DNA of 64,000 bases from Algoriphagus terrigena DSM 22685. GTDB lineage: Bacteria; Bacteroidota; Bacteroidia; Cytophagales; Cyclobacteriaceae. Below are positions 54,493 to 64,000 of the stretch, one piece after another; position 1 is the first letter of the stretch, and every line of letters begins with the position of its first letter. The stretch is from the NCBI RefSeq assembly GCF_000429445.1, contig NZ_AUBW01000010.1, forward strand, positions 148,986 to 212,985, written 5' to 3'. The notes beneath the pieces are model-generated. The model did no database searches. It saw only the letters and a program-made list of their open reading frames with translations, and was not told where the DNA came from. The position numbers and the translations under genes were made by a program.

Positions 54493-54526
54493 CATGTGGT
54501 AATCGGAGACGATTTATTGCCACATG
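54493..54526. other. Long perfect hairpin between exonuclease and rnr
   Basis: CATGTGGTAAT pairs with ATTGCCACATG over 11 bp (one G-U) around a 12-base loop. No T run follows. It is not in either reading frame. Confidence 0.5.
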
Positions 54527-54584
54527 AAATCAAGCATGACGAGTACGTCACACGCTAAAATGGTTGTCAGCGAGAATCTCCCGA

Positions 54585-54598
54585 TCCGCCGAGGCGGA
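54585..54598. repeat. GC-rich palindrome upstream of rnr
   Basis: TCCGCCGAGGCGGA is a near-perfect palindrome (6 bp arms around GA), preceded by TCCCGA. It resembles short extragenic repeats known from Bacteroidota; only one copy was noticed here. Confidence 0.35.
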
Positions 54599-54660
54599 CG
54601 GAACAAGCTATTTGTCTGCTGAAAATCAAATTATTAACACATGAAAAACTCACCCAAATC

Positions 54661-56862
54661 ATGGGAAGAAAACCAGAAAGAAAAAACTCAAATCATAAAA
54701 AAGGAGGCCATTCCAATGACGCCGCCAACTTGGCGAGACGCATCCTCCAATTTTTAGACGCTCACTTCGGAGAAGAATTTAACTCCAAGCAGCTCATCAA
54801 ACACCTTGAAATCCGCGACTCGCTCAACAAGGGCGGGGTAGAACCGGTCCTGTATCAGCTAGTCGAATCCGGTGCAATCTCGCGTAACTCCCGAAATTAC
54901 TTCAGCTCCACTAAGGACCCAGCATTTGTCGTCGGCAGGGTGGACTTTGTAAATCCCCGTTTTGCATTTATTGTCCAAGACAATCCAGATGCCACCGGAG
55001 GAGATATTATGGTCAAAGAAGCCGATCTCAAGCAGGCGCTCGACGGAGACAAGGTCCGCGTGATGGTTTTGCCCGGCAAAGGGAAAACTGGCCGAGTCGA
55101 AGGCCGCGTACTGGAAGTTCTGGAAAGAAGCCGGGATGAATTTGTGGGCAGGGTGGAGATTTCGCCCCGGTTCGCGTTCGTCGTGCCGGACTTCAAGAAA
55201 ATGCACAAAGACATCTTCGTCCATCGCGGCGAACTCATGGGTGCGGAGCACGGCGATAAAGTAATCGTCAAACTCACCGAGTGGAGAGACGGCGACAAAA
55301 ATCCGACTGGGCAAGTGATACGCGTACTGGGGAAAGCGGGACTTCACGAAGTGGAGATCCACTCCATCATGGCGGAATTTGGACTTCCATTTGAATACCC
55401 CCAGGAACCTGATGCGGAGGCCAATGAGATCTCGGATAAGATCACTGCGAAAGAGATTAAAGCAAGAGAAGATTTTCGCGATGTACTGACTTTTACCATT
55501 GACCCCGCAGATGCCAAAGACTTTGATGATGCGATTTCTTATCGGGAGCTGGAAAATGGCAATCTAGAAATCGGTGTTCACATCGCTGATGTGACCCACT
55601 ACGTGCAGCCAAAGACGGCCTTGGAAAAAGAAGCCTTTAACCGCGCAACATCAGTCTATCTCGTAGATCGCACCATACCGATGCTTCCCGAGCGGCTAAG
55701 CAACGGCCTTTGTTCACTTCGTCCGAAAGAGGACAAACTGACTTTTGCGTGTGTCTTTGAGATGGATCGGAATGGCCATGTCCTCAAGCACTGGATCGGA
55801 AGGACCGTCATCCATTCTAATCGCCGATACGCCTACGAAGAAGCCCAAGAATGCATCGACACACAATCCGGCGACTATTTTGGGGAGCTGACGCTACTCA
55901 ATGACATTGCCAAAAAAATCCGTAAGAAGCGATTTGATCACGGCGCGGTGAATTTTGAAACCGTCGAAGTTAAATTCAAACTAGACGAGGCCGGCAAACC
56001 GCTGGGTCTGATGGTCAAAGAGCGAAAAGACATCCACAAGCTCATCGAGGAGTTTATGCTCTTGGCCAACAAATATGTGGCAGAGTTCATTTACAACAAA
56101 CACAACGGAACCGATACCTTTGTCTATAGAACACACGACAGTCCGGATTTAGATCGACTGGAGACTTTCTCTGGCTTTGCGAAGCGATTTGGCCACCAGA
56201 TGGACGTCACAAACGTCCAGAAAATCTCGACGGCCTTAAACAAGCTGATGGAGGAAATCCAGGGCAAACCTGAACAAAACGTATTGGAGCAGCTGGCAAT
56301 CCGAAGTATGGCCAAGGCCAAATACACCACGGAACCGAAAGGACACTTTGGACTGGCTTTCGCACATTATACGCACTTTACGTCTCCAATCCGGCGCTAT
56401 CCTGACATGATGGTACACCGGCTTCTGGAGCACTATCTCGACGGTGGCAAATCTCCGGAAGCTGAATCTTGGGAACAAAAATGCCTGCACTCGTCCGAAC
56501 GGGAAAAACGTGCTGCCGATGCTGAGCGCGCTTCCATCAAGTACAAGCAGGTGGAATACATGTCGATGGCTGAGCAGAAGGACTACGAGGGAATCGTCGC
56601 AGGCGTGACGGAATGGGGAGTTTTTGTAGAAATCACCGAAACCAAGTGCGAGGGCATGATCCGCGTGCAGGATATGGATGACGACTACTACGACTTTGAT
56701 GAGAGAAATATGCGGTTGATCGGCAGCAAGAATAAAAAAATGATCACTTTGGGCGACAAAGTGATGGTCCGGGTAGTTAACACCGATATAGACCGACGAA
56801 CAATTGATTTGGAATTTGCAGATAATGACAGAAAAAAGCCTCGCTCACGCGCTTTTAATTAA
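54661..56862 (+). CDS. rnr: Ribonuclease R
   Basis: 733 residues. N-terminal winged-helix and two cold-shock-like domains precede the RNB core, in which DPADAKDFDDAIS carries the metal-binding Asp residues, and a C-terminal S1 domain (GIVAGVTEWGVFVEITET). A highly basic stretch opens the protein. RNase R is a processive 3'-5' exonuclease for structured RNA. It overlaps the polyprenyl synthase gene by 38 bases. Confidence 0.95.
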   Translation: MGRKPERKNSNHKKGGHSNDAANLARRILQFLDAHFGEEFNSKQLIKHLEIRDSLNKGGVEPVLYQLVESGAISRNSRNYFSSTKDPAFVVGRVDFVNPRFAFIVQDNPDATGGDIMVKEADLKQALDGDKVRVMVLPGKGKTGRVEGRVLEVLERSRDEFVGRVEISPRFAFVVPDFKKMHKDIFVHRGELMGAEHGDKVIVKLTEWRDGDKNPTGQVIRVLGKAGLHEVEIHSIMAEFGLPFEYPQEPDAEANEISDKITAKEIKAREDFRDVLTFTIDPADAKDFDDAISYRELENGNLEIGVHIADVTHYVQPKTALEKEAFNRATSVYLVDRTIPMLPERLSNGLCSLRPKEDKLTFACVFEMDRNGHVLKHWIGRTVIHSNRRYAYEEAQECIDTQSGDYFGELTLLNDIAKKIRKKRFDHGAVNFETVEVKFKLDEAGKPLGLMVKERKDIHKLIEEFMLLANKYVAEFIYNKHNGTDTFVYRTHDSPDLDRLETFSGFAKRFGHQMDVTNVQKISTALNKLMEEIQGKPEQNVLEQLAIRSMAKAKYTTEPKGHFGLAFAHYTHFTSPIRRYPDMMVHRLLEHYLDGGKSPEAESWEQKCLHSSEREKRAADAERASIKYKQVEYMSMAEQKDYEGIVAGVTEWGVFVEITETKCEGMIRVQDMDDDYYDFDERNMRLIGSKNKKMITLGDKVMVRVVNTDIDRRTIDLEFADNDRKKPRSRAFN

Positions 56863-57811
56863 ACTTGAGGATCACATCACCTCCCATAGTTTCGGAGAAT
56901 CACCCCTAGAACTTTACGACCCGATCAGTTACATCATGAGCCTGGGAGGGAAGCGGATCAGACCGCTTCTCTCTCTTTTGGCTTATGGACTTTACAGCAA
57001 AAACCCGGAGGAAATCCTCAATCAGGCCTGTGCGGTAGAAGTATTTCACAACTTCACCCTGATGCATGATGACATCATGGACCAGGCGCCTTTGCGAAGG
57101 GGCAAAGCCACCGTCCATGAAAAATGGAATGCTAACACTGCTATCCTTTCCGGAGATGTGATGCTCGTGAGAGCTTATGATCTCCTACTCGGCACAGCAC
57201 CCAGCCTGCTGCCTGAGGTCCTCCGTCTGTTCAACAAAACAGCAGTAGAAGTCTGTGAAGGACAGCAGTTTGATATGAATTTTGAAAACCGCGAAACCGT
57301 CCACGAGGCCGAATACCTCAATATGATCCAGCTGAAAACCGCTGTGCTACTGGGGCACGCGCTTCAATTGGGAGCGATCTTGGCCGGGGCTGAAAAAGAA
57401 GATGGACAAAGACTCTATGACTTCGGCGTAAATATCGGCGTCGGTTTTCAGTTAAAAGACGACCTTTTGGACGTTTTTGCCGATCAGGCAAAATTCGGAA
57501 AGCAGGTCGGCGGCGATATCATCTCCAACAAAAAGACTTTTCTGCTGATCAAAGCCCTGGAACTGGCTGAGGAAAAAGATGCGGACGATTTGAATTATTG
57601 GCTTTCTCAGAGAGAATTTGACAAGACCGAAAAAGTAAATGCCGTGCGGACACTCTATGAAAAACTGGGGATCAAATCCCTGACGGAGTCAAAGATGGAG
57701 TACTACTTCAAAACGGGTTTTGAGCAGCTGGAAGCCATACATTTCACTAGCCAGGAGTACTACAATGCCCTGCAATCCCTCACGCAAGATCTGATTCACC
57801 GGGAAAAGTAA
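56825..57811 (+). CDS. Polyprenyl diphosphate synthase
   Basis: 328 residues from MTEKSLAHALL; the start lies 38 bases inside rnr. First Asp-rich motif DDIMDQAPLRRG and second DDLLDVF are present. Such trans-prenyltransferases make geranylgeranyl or longer diphosphates for quinones or carotenoids; the product length cannot be read with certainty, as the residues before the first motif are bulky (TLMH). Confidence 0.92.
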   Translation: MTEKSLAHALLIKLEDHITSHSFGESPLELYDPISYIMSLGGKRIRPLLSLLAYGLYSKNPEEILNQACAVEVFHNFTLMHDDIMDQAPLRRGKATVHEKWNANTAILSGDVMLVRAYDLLLGTAPSLLPEVLRLFNKTAVEVCEGQQFDMNFENRETVHEAEYLNMIQLKTAVLLGHALQLGAILAGAEKEDGQRLYDFGVNIGVGFQLKDDLLDVFADQAKFGKQVGGDIISNKKTFLLIKALELAEEKDADDLNYWLSQREFDKTEKVNAVRTLYEKLGIKSLTESKMEYYFKTGFEQLEAIHFTSQEYYNALQSLTQDLIHREK

Positions 57812-57814
57812 GCC

Positions 57815-58444
57815 ATGGAATTATCACTGACGACCCTAATTATTGGGATTACTGCGATCACGAGTATCCTGGCTTTCAATCGGTACGAGATGCTCGACCG
57901 CTGGATGTTTATGCCCTATCGGATTAAAAAACGGGGACAATGGGACCGATTTATCCTGTCGGGCTTCATCCACAAAGACTACATCCATCTGCTCTTCAAC
58001 ATGTTTACCTTCTACTTCTTCGGAGGAGTGGTGGAGATGTTTCTGAGGTACAACTTTGGCGTAGTTATCGGCGGCGTTTTGTTTGTGGCTTTTTATCTTT
58101 TGGGAATAATAATCGCTGATATCCCCACTTACAGAAAGCATCAGGATGACAGTCAATACCGCGCGCTCGGGGCATCCGGAGGCACTTCTGCTACCGTCTT
58201 TGCCAGCATTATCATCCTGCCGCTGGCAGACATTTGCCTTTTTGCGATCATCTGTTTGCCGGGATTTATCCTGGGAGTTCTCTTTCTCATCTATTCTTAT
58301 GTTAAAGGCAAGAATGGATCGGACAACATCAATCACGATGCGCACCTGTACGGAGCTATCTTTGGAATCATTTTTATCCTGATTCTGTCTCCATCGAGCG
58401 CTTGGACCTTTGTAGATCAGATCAGAGGATTCAGACTATTCTAA
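57815..58444 (+). CDS. Rhomboid family intramembrane protease
   Basis: 209 residues with six hydrophobic segments. Ser121 lies in GASGGTSA and His177 in NHDAHLYGAIFG, matching the Ser-His dyad; HLLFNMFTFYFFGG carries the HxxxN motif (His58, Asn62). It cuts membrane proteins within the bilayer. It starts three bases after the prenyl synthase stop. Confidence 0.92.
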   Translation: MELSLTTLIIGITAITSILAFNRYEMLDRWMFMPYRIKKRGQWDRFILSGFIHKDYIHLLFNMFTFYFFGGVVEMFLRYNFGVVIGGVLFVAFYLLGIIIADIPTYRKHQDDSQYRALGASGGTSATVFASIIILPLADICLFAIICLPGFILGVLFLIYSYVKGKNGSDNINHDAHLYGAIFGIIFILILSPSSAWTFVDQIRGFRLF

Positions 58445-58489
58445 AAAGTAAAAGGCCGCCGAAGAGATTCGAGCGGCCTTTTACTTTTA
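58443..58489 (+). terminator. Terminator of the rnr-rhomboid operon
   Basis: AAAAGTAAAAGGCCGC and GCGGCCTTTTACTTTT form a long stem. It overlaps the end of the rhomboid gene by two bases. Confidence 0.87.
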
Positions 58490-58551
58490 ACCCCTAATTT
58501 CCCTGCCTTTCTGAGCCACAACAAAGTCAGATTATCCAGTTGACTAAGGGC

Positions 58552-58584
58552 AAAAAAAAGCCCCTTCCGAAGAAGAGGCTTTGA
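58552..58584 (-). terminator. Terminator of the L21-L27 operon
   Basis: On the minus strand AGCCTCTTC and GAAGGGGCT pair (one G-U) around TTCG, with a run of T. It lies 20 bases past rpmA. Confidence 0.85.
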
Positions 58585-58603
58585 TTTTTTGAAGTAGTTC
58601 GTG

Positions 58604-58867
58604 TTAAGCGACAGCTGCAGGCAAAACGCTTACGTATGATCTACCATCAGCTTTGGTTTTGAAAGTCACCACACCTGGCGTCAATGCAAACAGTGTGTGA
58701 TCTTTACCCAAACCTACGTTGAGGCCAGCGTGATGCTTGGTGCCTCTTTGTCTGACGATAATGTTACCAGCGATTACTACCTCGCCGCCGAATTTCTTCA
58801 CACCCAGTCTCTTAGAATGTGATTCTCTACCGTTTCTGGAACTACCTACACCTTTCTTGTGTGCCAT
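58604..58867 (-). CDS. rpmA: 50S ribosomal protein L27
   Basis: 87 residues. [28 protein letters not shown] is the classic L27 opening. It lies near the peptidyl-transferase centre and follows rplU as in most bacteria (35 bases). Confidence 0.97.
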   Translation of the reverse strand: MAHKKGVGSSRNGRESHSKRLGVKKFGGEVVIAGNIIVRQRGTKHHAGLNVGLGKDHTLFALTPGVVTFKTKADGRSYVSVLPAAVA

Positions 58868-58902
58868 GGTTATATAAGTTTATGTCTTCCTTTTGGGAAA
58901 AC

Positions 58903-59214
58903 TTAGAGTGTTATAGTTTCGATAAGAACTTTGGTGAAGTCTTGTCTGTGACCGTTCTTCTTCTTGTAGCCCTTGCGGCGCTTCTTTTTGAAGACAATCA
59001 CCTTGTCACCTTTTACATGATCCAGGATTTTCCCAGATACCTTGGCTCCAGCTAGAAGAGGAGCGCCTACAGACACAGAGCCGTCAGCCTCAGCCAACAA
59101 AACTTGGTCAAATTCCACGGAAGCGCCAGCGTCACCGTCCAGCTTGGGAGCATAGACGTACTGATCTTTTGTTACTTTGAACTGCTTACCTGCGATGTTT
59201 ACAATTGCGTACAT
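58903..59214 (-). CDS. rplU: 50S ribosomal protein L21
   Basis: 103 residues from MYAIVNIAGKQFKV, chosen over an ATG 72 bases upstream because the mature protein begins at MYAI. The end KKKRRKGYKKKNGHRQDFT is typical of L21, which binds 23S rRNA. Leads the rplU-rpmA pair. Confidence 0.96.
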   Translation of the reverse strand: MYAIVNIAGKQFKVTKDQYVYAPKLDGDAGASVEFDQVLLAEADGSVSVGAPLLAGAKVSGKILDHVKGDKVIVFKKKRRKGYKKKNGHRQDFTKVLIETITL

Positions 59215-59803
59215 ATTCTTTGATTCTTTGTCAAAATCGGAGTGCAAATATAAGAAAGTCATCTTGAACAAAAAAACATTCTTCAAAAATCAAATACCAG
59301 AATGGAGAAGTACTTTTGAGATACAGGTGAAATCCTTTCGGGAGCTACAAAATTCCTTAATCCAATACCTGAAATTTGAAAATCCAAACGCGTCTGTTTT
59401 CGCATCGAAATCATTAATCAGCTGGCAGTCAGGCGAACAATCTGCAAGATTCCGAAAAGATTTTTATGACCAAAGGTCAAAAACAAAGTCAGTTTTACTT
59501 GTGGAAAACTTTTTCGAAAATGTTGAAAATTATCTCAAACGCCCAAAACAACCGATTTAATTCATGTTTCAATTTACCAAAAATAACTTATCTAATTGAA
59601 CTATATTAGGTTATACATTTTTCGACTTTTGGTCAAAAATATCTCTAAAGTGCCGCTTTCCCATTTTTTTTTCGCTTTTTGCTTTACATATTTGTTCAGA
59701 GGCTGTTCTAAAAAGGCCGCCTTTGCTATCCCCGGACTTTATTGAGGACAAGAATTACCGCCTCAAACCCATTTTAAGAACTTCATTTATAATAGAGAGT
59801 AAG
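59215..59803. other. AT-rich region between rplU and nrdB
   Basis: Holds the rplU promoter on the minus strand and presumably the nrdB promoter on the plus strand. A plus-strand open frame up to 59560 starts inside the L21 gene, has no family resemblance and is not called as a gene, although it is long enough to keep in mind. Confidence 0.45.
59245..59252 (-). promoter_or_regulatory. -7 box of rplU-rpmA
   Basis: On the minus strand TATATTTG matches TAnnTTTG exactly, 30 bases before rplU. A TTTG at 59272-59269 is 16 bases further upstream, slightly closer than usual. Confidence 0.48.
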
Positions 59804-60784
59804 ATGCAACAAGAACCAATTTTAGAAGAGAACAACGGTCGCTTTGTACTTTTTCCCATTCAGCACAATGACATTTGGCAGTATTACAAAAAAGCTGAGG
59901 CAAGCTTTTGGACTGCGGAAGAGATCGATTTGGGACAGGACATGACTGATTGGAAAGCCCTGTCTGATGGCGAAAGGCATTTTATTTCTCACGTGTTAGC
60001 ATTCTTTGCAGCCAGCGACGGCATCGTCAATGAGAATCTTGCCGAGCATTTTGTCTCCGAAGTACAATACACAGAGGCCAAGTTCTTCTACGGATTCCAG
60101 ATCGCAATGGAAAATATCCATTCCGAAACCTACAGCCTTTTGATTGACACTTATATCAAGGACGCTACGGAAAGAGACAAGTTGCTCAATGCGATGGAGC
60201 ATATCGACTGCGTGAAGAAAAAAGCAGATTGGGCGCTGCGCTGGATTGACAACGGAAACTTCCAGGAGCGACTGATCGCGTTTGCCGCGGTCGAGGGGAT
60301 TTTCTTCTCTGGATCTTTTTGCTCTATTTTTTGGTTGAAGAAACGTGGCCTCATGCCAGGACTGACGTTTTCCAACGAATTGATTTCTCGAGACGAAGGC
60401 TTGCATTGCGATTTTGCATGCCATTTGTATACCAAACACGTGGTAAATCCTCTTCCGAAAGAGACCGTCCGTGAAATCATCATGGATGCGGTGGCTATCG
60501 AAAAAGAATTTGTCACCGACGCACTGCCGGTAAGGCTGATCGGAATGAATGCTGACTTGATGTGCCAGTACATCGAGTTTGTGGCAGATCGCCTTTTGAT
60601 GGAATTGGACTGTGATAAAGTCTGGAACAGCACCAATCCGTTTGACTTCATGGACATGATTTCGCTACAAGGCAAGACCAACTTCTTCGAAAAACGAGTG
60701 GGTGACTACCAAAAAGCAGGCGTAATGAAGTCCGCTGATGCTGCTGAATCCTCCTCTAGATTTTCCGTCGAGGAAGACTTTTAA
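59804..60784 (+). CDS. nrdB: Class I ribonucleotide reductase, beta subunit
   Basis: 326 residues from [10 protein letters not shown]; an earlier ATG at 59723 adds residues unlike the family. The di-iron/radical site is ENIHSETY: Glu103, His106 and the radical Tyr110, which is retained, so this is the tyrosyl-radical type rather than a Tyr-less one. It provides the radical for NrdA. The alpha gene starts 37 bases downstream. Confidence 0.94.
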   Translation: MQQEPILEENNGRFVLFPIQHNDIWQYYKKAEASFWTAEEIDLGQDMTDWKALSDGERHFISHVLAFFAASDGIVNENLAEHFVSEVQYTEAKFFYGFQIAMENIHSETYSLLIDTYIKDATERDKLLNAMEHIDCVKKKADWALRWIDNGNFQERLIAFAAVEGIFFSGSFCSIFWLKKRGLMPGLTFSNELISRDEGLHCDFACHLYTKHVVNPLPKETVREIIMDAVAIEKEFVTDALPVRLIGMNADLMCQYIEFVADRLLMELDCDKVWNSTNPFDFMDMISLQGKTNFFEKRVGDYQKAGVMKSADAAESSSRFSVEEDF

Positions 60785-60821
60785 TTGACCTTTTTCTACC
60801 AATCCTAAAATCACCAAAGTT

Positions 60822-63215
60822 ATGCTTGTAATCAAACGCGACGGAAGAAGAGAATCGGTACGGTTCGACAAAATCACCGCAAGGATTGAAAATCTCTGCT
60901 ATGAATTGGACCCCAAATTCATCCAGCCAATCGAGGTAGCCAAGAAAGTCATTGACGGTCTTTATGACGGAGTGACCACCTCAGAATTGGATAATCTGGC
61001 AGCGGAGGTTTGCGCTTCCCTGACCGTAAGACATCCTGACTACGCCGTCCTTGCCGCTAGAATAGCCATTTCCAACCTACATAAGACCACCAGTCAGTCT
61101 TTTTCAAACACCATGAAAAGACTGTACACTTACGTCAATCCTAAAACCGGAGAAAACGCCCAGCTGCTAGACACAGAAGTCTACGGCATCATCAAGAGAA
61201 ATGCAGCCCGACTCGATGCGGCGATCGACTATAAGCGAGACTTCGGCTACGATTACTTTGGCTATAAAACTCTTGATAAAAGCTACCTCATTCGCCTCGA
61301 TGGCAAGGTAGTAGAAAGGCCCCAGCACATGCTGATGCGCGTCGCTGTCGGCATTCACAGAGAAGATATGGACGCTGCTATAGAGACCTACAATCTCCTT
61401 TCGGAGCGTTGGTTTACACATGCCACGCCGACGCTGTTCAATGCCGGTACCCCGAAACCTCAGCTCTCTTCCTGCTTCCTGCTGACCATGAAAGACGACA
61501 GCATCGACGGGATCTACGACACATTGAAGCAATGTGCTAAGATATCCCAATCTGCCGGCGGCATCGGTCTATCGATCCACCACGTACGTGCTAAAGGAAG
61601 CTATATCAAAGGAACCAACGGCGTCTCCAATGGTATCGTACCGATGTTGAGGAACTTTGACATGACAGCTCGCTACGTCGACCAAGGCGGAGGAAAAAGA
61701 AAAGGTAGCTTTGCCATCTATCTGGAGCCTTGGCATGCAGATATTAAGGATTTCCTTGAACTGAAGAGAAACCACGGAAAAGAAGAGATGCGGGCACGAG
61801 ACTTGTTCTACGCCCTTTGGATTCCGGATCTTTTCATGAAGCGGGTGGAGCAAAATGAAGAGTGGCCACTTTTCTGCCCAAATGAGGCTCCAGGACTTTC
61901 CGATTGTCACGGCGAAGAATTCGAACGTCTGTTTGAAAAATACGAGCGCGAGGGCAGAGCCAGAGAAACCATCAAAGCGCAAGAGCTTTGGTTTGAGATC
62001 CTGGAATCCCAGATTGAGACAGGGACGCCTTACATGCTTTACAAAGACGCAGCAAACGGTAAGTCCAATCAGAAGAACTTGGGCACCATTAAATCGTCCA
62101 ATCTTTGCACCGAAATCATCGAATACACCGCTCCAGATGAGGTGGCTGTTTGTAACCTTGCCTCGATTGCCATCCCTAAGTTTGTAACCACAGGCCCTGA
62201 TGGCAAACCGATGTTTGACCACAACAAACTCTACGAAATCACCAAAGTCGCTACCAAAAACCTGAACAAGGTGATTGATATCAACTACTACCCGGTGGAA
62301 GAAGCCCGCAGGTCCAACTTCAGACACCGTCCGATCGGATTGGGGATTCAGGGATTGGCAGATGCATTTATTATGTTGAGAATGCCTTTTGATTCGGTAG
62401 AAGCCCGAGGCTTGAATGAAGACATCTTCGAAACCATCTATTATGCCGCCGTAGAGACTTCGATGGAGCTGGCTAGAATTCAGGGCCCCTATGAGACGTA
62501 CGACGGTTGTCCTGCTTCCAAAGGCATCCTGCAATTCGATATGTGGGGCGTAACTCCAAAATCAGGAAGATGGAATTGGGACGCGATCAAAGAAAAGGTA
62601 AAGAAGTACGGAATGAGAAATTCCCTGCTCGTAGCACCGATGCCGACCGCATCTACTTCTCAGATCCTCGGCAACAATGAATGCTTTGAGCCTTATACGT
62701 CCAACTTATACACCAGAAGAACCCTCTCCGGTGAATTCATTATGGTTAACAAACATTTGATGAAGGATCTGATCGGGCTCGGCTTGTGGAACGACACGAT
62801 GAGAAACCGTCTGATTTCTACCAACGGTTCCGTTCAGAATGTTCCCGGGATTCCTCAACACATCAAAGATATCTACAAGACTGTTTGGGAGATTTCTCAG
62901 AAGGTGATCATCGACATGGCCGCCGATCGCGGAGCCTATATCTGCCAATCTCAGAGTATGAATATCTTCATGCAAGATCCAAACTTTGGGAAACTGACTT
63001 CGATGCACTTTTATGCTTGGAAGAAAGGTCTGAAAACTGGTATGTATTATCTGAGATCACAAGCTGCAACTGCTGCGATCAAGTTTACTTTGGACAAGTC
63101 CTCCTTTGAGACTAAGGTTGAAAAAACTGTTGAAGTAGATCACAAAGCACAAAAGCAAGATGCGATCGCCTGCTCCCTGGACGATCCTGAAGGCTGTGAA
63201 ATGTGTGGCAGCTAA
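60822..63215 (+). CDS. nrdA: Class I ribonucleotide reductase, alpha subunit
   Basis: 797 residues. N-terminal ATP-cone (about 1-95, starting [17 protein letters not shown]), the catalytic barrel with SSNLCTEII and NLASIAIP, and the C-terminal Cys pair CEMCGS needed for re-reduction. It reduces ribonucleoside diphosphates to deoxy forms, with activity control via the cone. Forms an operon with nrdB (order beta-alpha). Confidence 0.96.
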   Translation: MLVIKRDGRRESVRFDKITARIENLCYELDPKFIQPIEVAKKVIDGLYDGVTTSELDNLAAEVCASLTVRHPDYAVLAARIAISNLHKTTSQSFSNTMKRLYTYVNPKTGENAQLLDTEVYGIIKRNAARLDAAIDYKRDFGYDYFGYKTLDKSYLIRLDGKVVERPQHMLMRVAVGIHREDMDAAIETYNLLSERWFTHATPTLFNAGTPKPQLSSCFLLTMKDDSIDGIYDTLKQCAKISQSAGGIGLSIHHVRAKGSYIKGTNGVSNGIVPMLRNFDMTARYVDQGGGKRKGSFAIYLEPWHADIKDFLELKRNHGKEEMRARDLFYALWIPDLFMKRVEQNEEWPLFCPNEAPGLSDCHGEEFERLFEKYEREGRARETIKAQELWFEILESQIETGTPYMLYKDAANGKSNQKNLGTIKSSNLCTEIIEYTAPDEVAVCNLASIAIPKFVTTGPDGKPMFDHNKLYEITKVATKNLNKVIDINYYPVEEARRSNFRHRPIGLGIQGLADAFIMLRMPFDSVEARGLNEDIFETIYYAAVETSMELARIQGPYETYDGCPASKGILQFDMWGVTPKSGRWNWDAIKEKVKKYGMRNSLLVAPMPTASTSQILGNNECFEPYTSNLYTRRTLSGEFIMVNKHLMKDLIGLGLWNDTMRNRLISTNGSVQNVPGIPQHIKDIYKTVWEISQKVIIDMAADRGAYICQSQSMNIFMQDPNFGKLTSMHFYAWKKGLKTGMYYLRSQAATAAIKFTLDKSSFETKVEKTVEVDHKAQKQDAIACSLDDPEGCEMCGS

Positions 63216-63240
63216 AATAATTTAGAGTTCGTAAAAATGG

Positions 63241-63276
63241 ATAAAAAGGCGTTTGATTGTATCAAGCGCTTTTTTT
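63241..63276 (+). terminator. Terminator of nrdBA
   Basis: AAAGGCGTTTGA and TCAAGCGCTTT pair (with a few G-U or mismatched positions) around TTGTA, followed by a T run. Confidence 0.75.
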
Positions 63277-63301
63277 GTATCTTAAAATTAATCCCTCGAT
63301 T

Positions 63302-63751
63302 ATGGACATAGAGCTGATTGAAAAAAGCCTGGAGAAATTGGGCCCTGATACTCCCGCAAAATTCGGAGTAATGACCCCGCAGCACATGATAGAACATTTG
63401 ACTGTCACTATCAAAATATCCTATAACAGGATTAAAATCCCAGAGTTTGAATTAACCGAAAAGCAGAGACTTCAGAAGGCTGCACTCTTAGACACTCCCC
63501 TTGACTTTCCAAAAGGCGTACTGGCGCCAGGCATGAATGTCGGCGAACTGATGCCTTTGAGAAGTAGCGATCTGGCAGAAGCAAAAAAGCAGCTCTTGAA
63601 CAGCATTTCGGCTTATCACGGTTTTTTTACTGCCGATCCTATGGCTAATTCTGTTCATCCTAGATTTGGCAAGTTGGGCTATGCCGAATGGGAAAGATTT
63701 CATCCCAAGCATTTCAAGCATCACTTCGAGCAGTTTGGAATCTGGGAATAA
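63302..63751 (+). CDS. DUF1569 (DinB-like) protein
   Basis: 149 residues from MDIELIEKSLEKLG. Helical bundle with TPQHMIEHLTV near the start and HPRFGKLGYAEWERFHPKHFKHHFEQFG at the end, of which the His residues could bind a metal as in DinB-fold proteins. The pattern fits DUF1569. Role unknown. The frame extends upstream over the nrdBA terminator, so the ATG after it is chosen. Confidence 0.75.
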   Translation: MDIELIEKSLEKLGPDTPAKFGVMTPQHMIEHLTVTIKISYNRIKIPEFELTEKQRLQKAALLDTPLDFPKGVLAPGMNVGELMPLRSSDLAEAKKQLLNSISAYHGFFTADPMANSVHPRFGKLGYAEWERFHPKHFKHHFEQFGIWE

Positions 63752-63904
63752 ACGGCTAGCTCCTTCCCTCTAGTTTTTTGATCGGTGCTAAAACGTTTTG
63801 CAATTGCGGTTCTTGGTATCAGTCTGTAAAGTTGGGAAGTTTGAGCGAATTGAATTTACCATTACTCCATACTTCTAAAAGCGAAAAAACGGGATAGCCA
63901 TAAA

Positions 63905-63938
63905 CGCAAAAAACCCTTTCAGTAGTCTGAAAGGGTTT
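63905..63938 (-). terminator. Terminator of the rRNA operon
   Basis: AAACCCTTTCAG and CTGAAAGGGTTT pair around TAGT, with T run on the minus strand. It follows the 5S rRNA end by about ten bases. Confidence 0.9.
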
Positions 63939-63947
63939 GGAATAATG

Positions 63948-64000
63948 TGGCGGCGACCTACTCTCCCGGGTGTAACCCCAGTACCATCGGCGCTGCAGGG
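63948..64000 (-). rRNA. rrf: 5S ribosomal RNA, 3' end
   Basis: On the minus strand the last part reads ...GGGAGAGTAGGTCGCCGCC, the well-known 3' end of 5S rRNA, directly before the terminator. The gene runs off the window edge, so a ribosomal RNA operon lies to the right. The 3' end is uncertain by two or three bases. Confidence 0.93.

Noticed and set aside
59177..59560. Plus-strand open frame of 127 codons upstream of nrdB
   Set aside because: It begins inside rplU and covers its promoter, with no family resemblance. AT-rich sequence easily gives such frames; kept only as a note.
59590..59640. NrdR box upstream of nrdB
   Set aside because: ACTATATTAGGTTATACA has some likeness but does not match the 16-base palindrome and only one such site is seen.
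61569..62534. Long minus-strand frame inside nrdA
   Set aside because: Antisense shadow of a codon-biased, highly conserved gene.

Overview
The window looks like a chromosomal segment of a Bacteroidota bacterium, probably Cytophagales and most like the Cyclobacteriaceae (Algoriphagus-like). The family assignment is an inference from gene content. The phylum-level evidence is the DUF5687 ABC permease, DUF4421 and SYLF proteins, a PafA-type phosphatase, Wzi/RemB-like barrel, many N-terminal export signals, no clear Shine-Dalgarno sequences, and upstream boxes matching the Bacteroidota sigma pattern (TTTG, about 19-20 bases, TAnnTTTG). No phage, integron, CRISPR array or classical insertion sequence was seen.

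Layout. 1-6114: start of dnaX, tmRNA, a DUF5687/ATPase exporter pair, two tandem VOC proteins and a C-terminal processing protease. 6271-14542: a tightly overlapping operon (RIC-like hemerythrin protein, ruvX, def, omega-amidase), monomeric isocitrate dehydrogenase, a trypsin-like protease, GAPDH, a LON-substrate-domain protein and a VOC protein. 14590-16123: a minus-strand tRNA cluster (2 Lys, Arg, Pro) mixed with five tRNA-like copies and a tandem array of small GIY-YIG nuclease genes. 17058-26607: a divergent carbohydrate locus (DUF1080 hydrolase, two c-type cytochromes, Gfo/Idh/MocA and GMC oxidoreductases, three TIM-barrel isomerase/epimerases, a NupG-like permease) that fits oxidation of sugars to 3-keto intermediates. 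26604-45228: GH16 glucanase, homogentisate dioxygenase, PafA, Wzi-like barrel, MsbA-like exporter, ComM/YifB, a PAS-MBL pair, acetylxylan esterase, phosphofructokinase, PPK2 and an ALDH7-type dehydrogenase. 45292-49182: DUF4421 barrel and a three-gene glycan cassette. 49275-63751: aminotransferase, MORN-like and SYLF secreted proteins, YraN, LipB, exonuclease, RNase R, polyprenyl synthase, rhomboid, L27/L21, class I ribonucleotide reductase and a DUF1569 protein. The window ends inside a minus-strand 5S rRNA.

The most unusual region is the tRNA cluster. Three pseudo-tRNAs (two Lys-type, one Pro-type) lie upstream of an intact tRNA of the same type, directly next to it except in one case, and two chimeric copies lie downstream. 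All five have their anticodon arm replaced by the same 7-bp inverted repeat (TCCCGAT, 3-4 bases, ATCGGGA). Two chimeric copies form part of a tandem repeat of about 373 bp that also carries a GIY-YIG endonuclease gene, whose stop codon is supplied by the following tRNA-like sequence. This looks like a small tRNA-associated mobile or homing module and is the best candidate here for an undescribed system.
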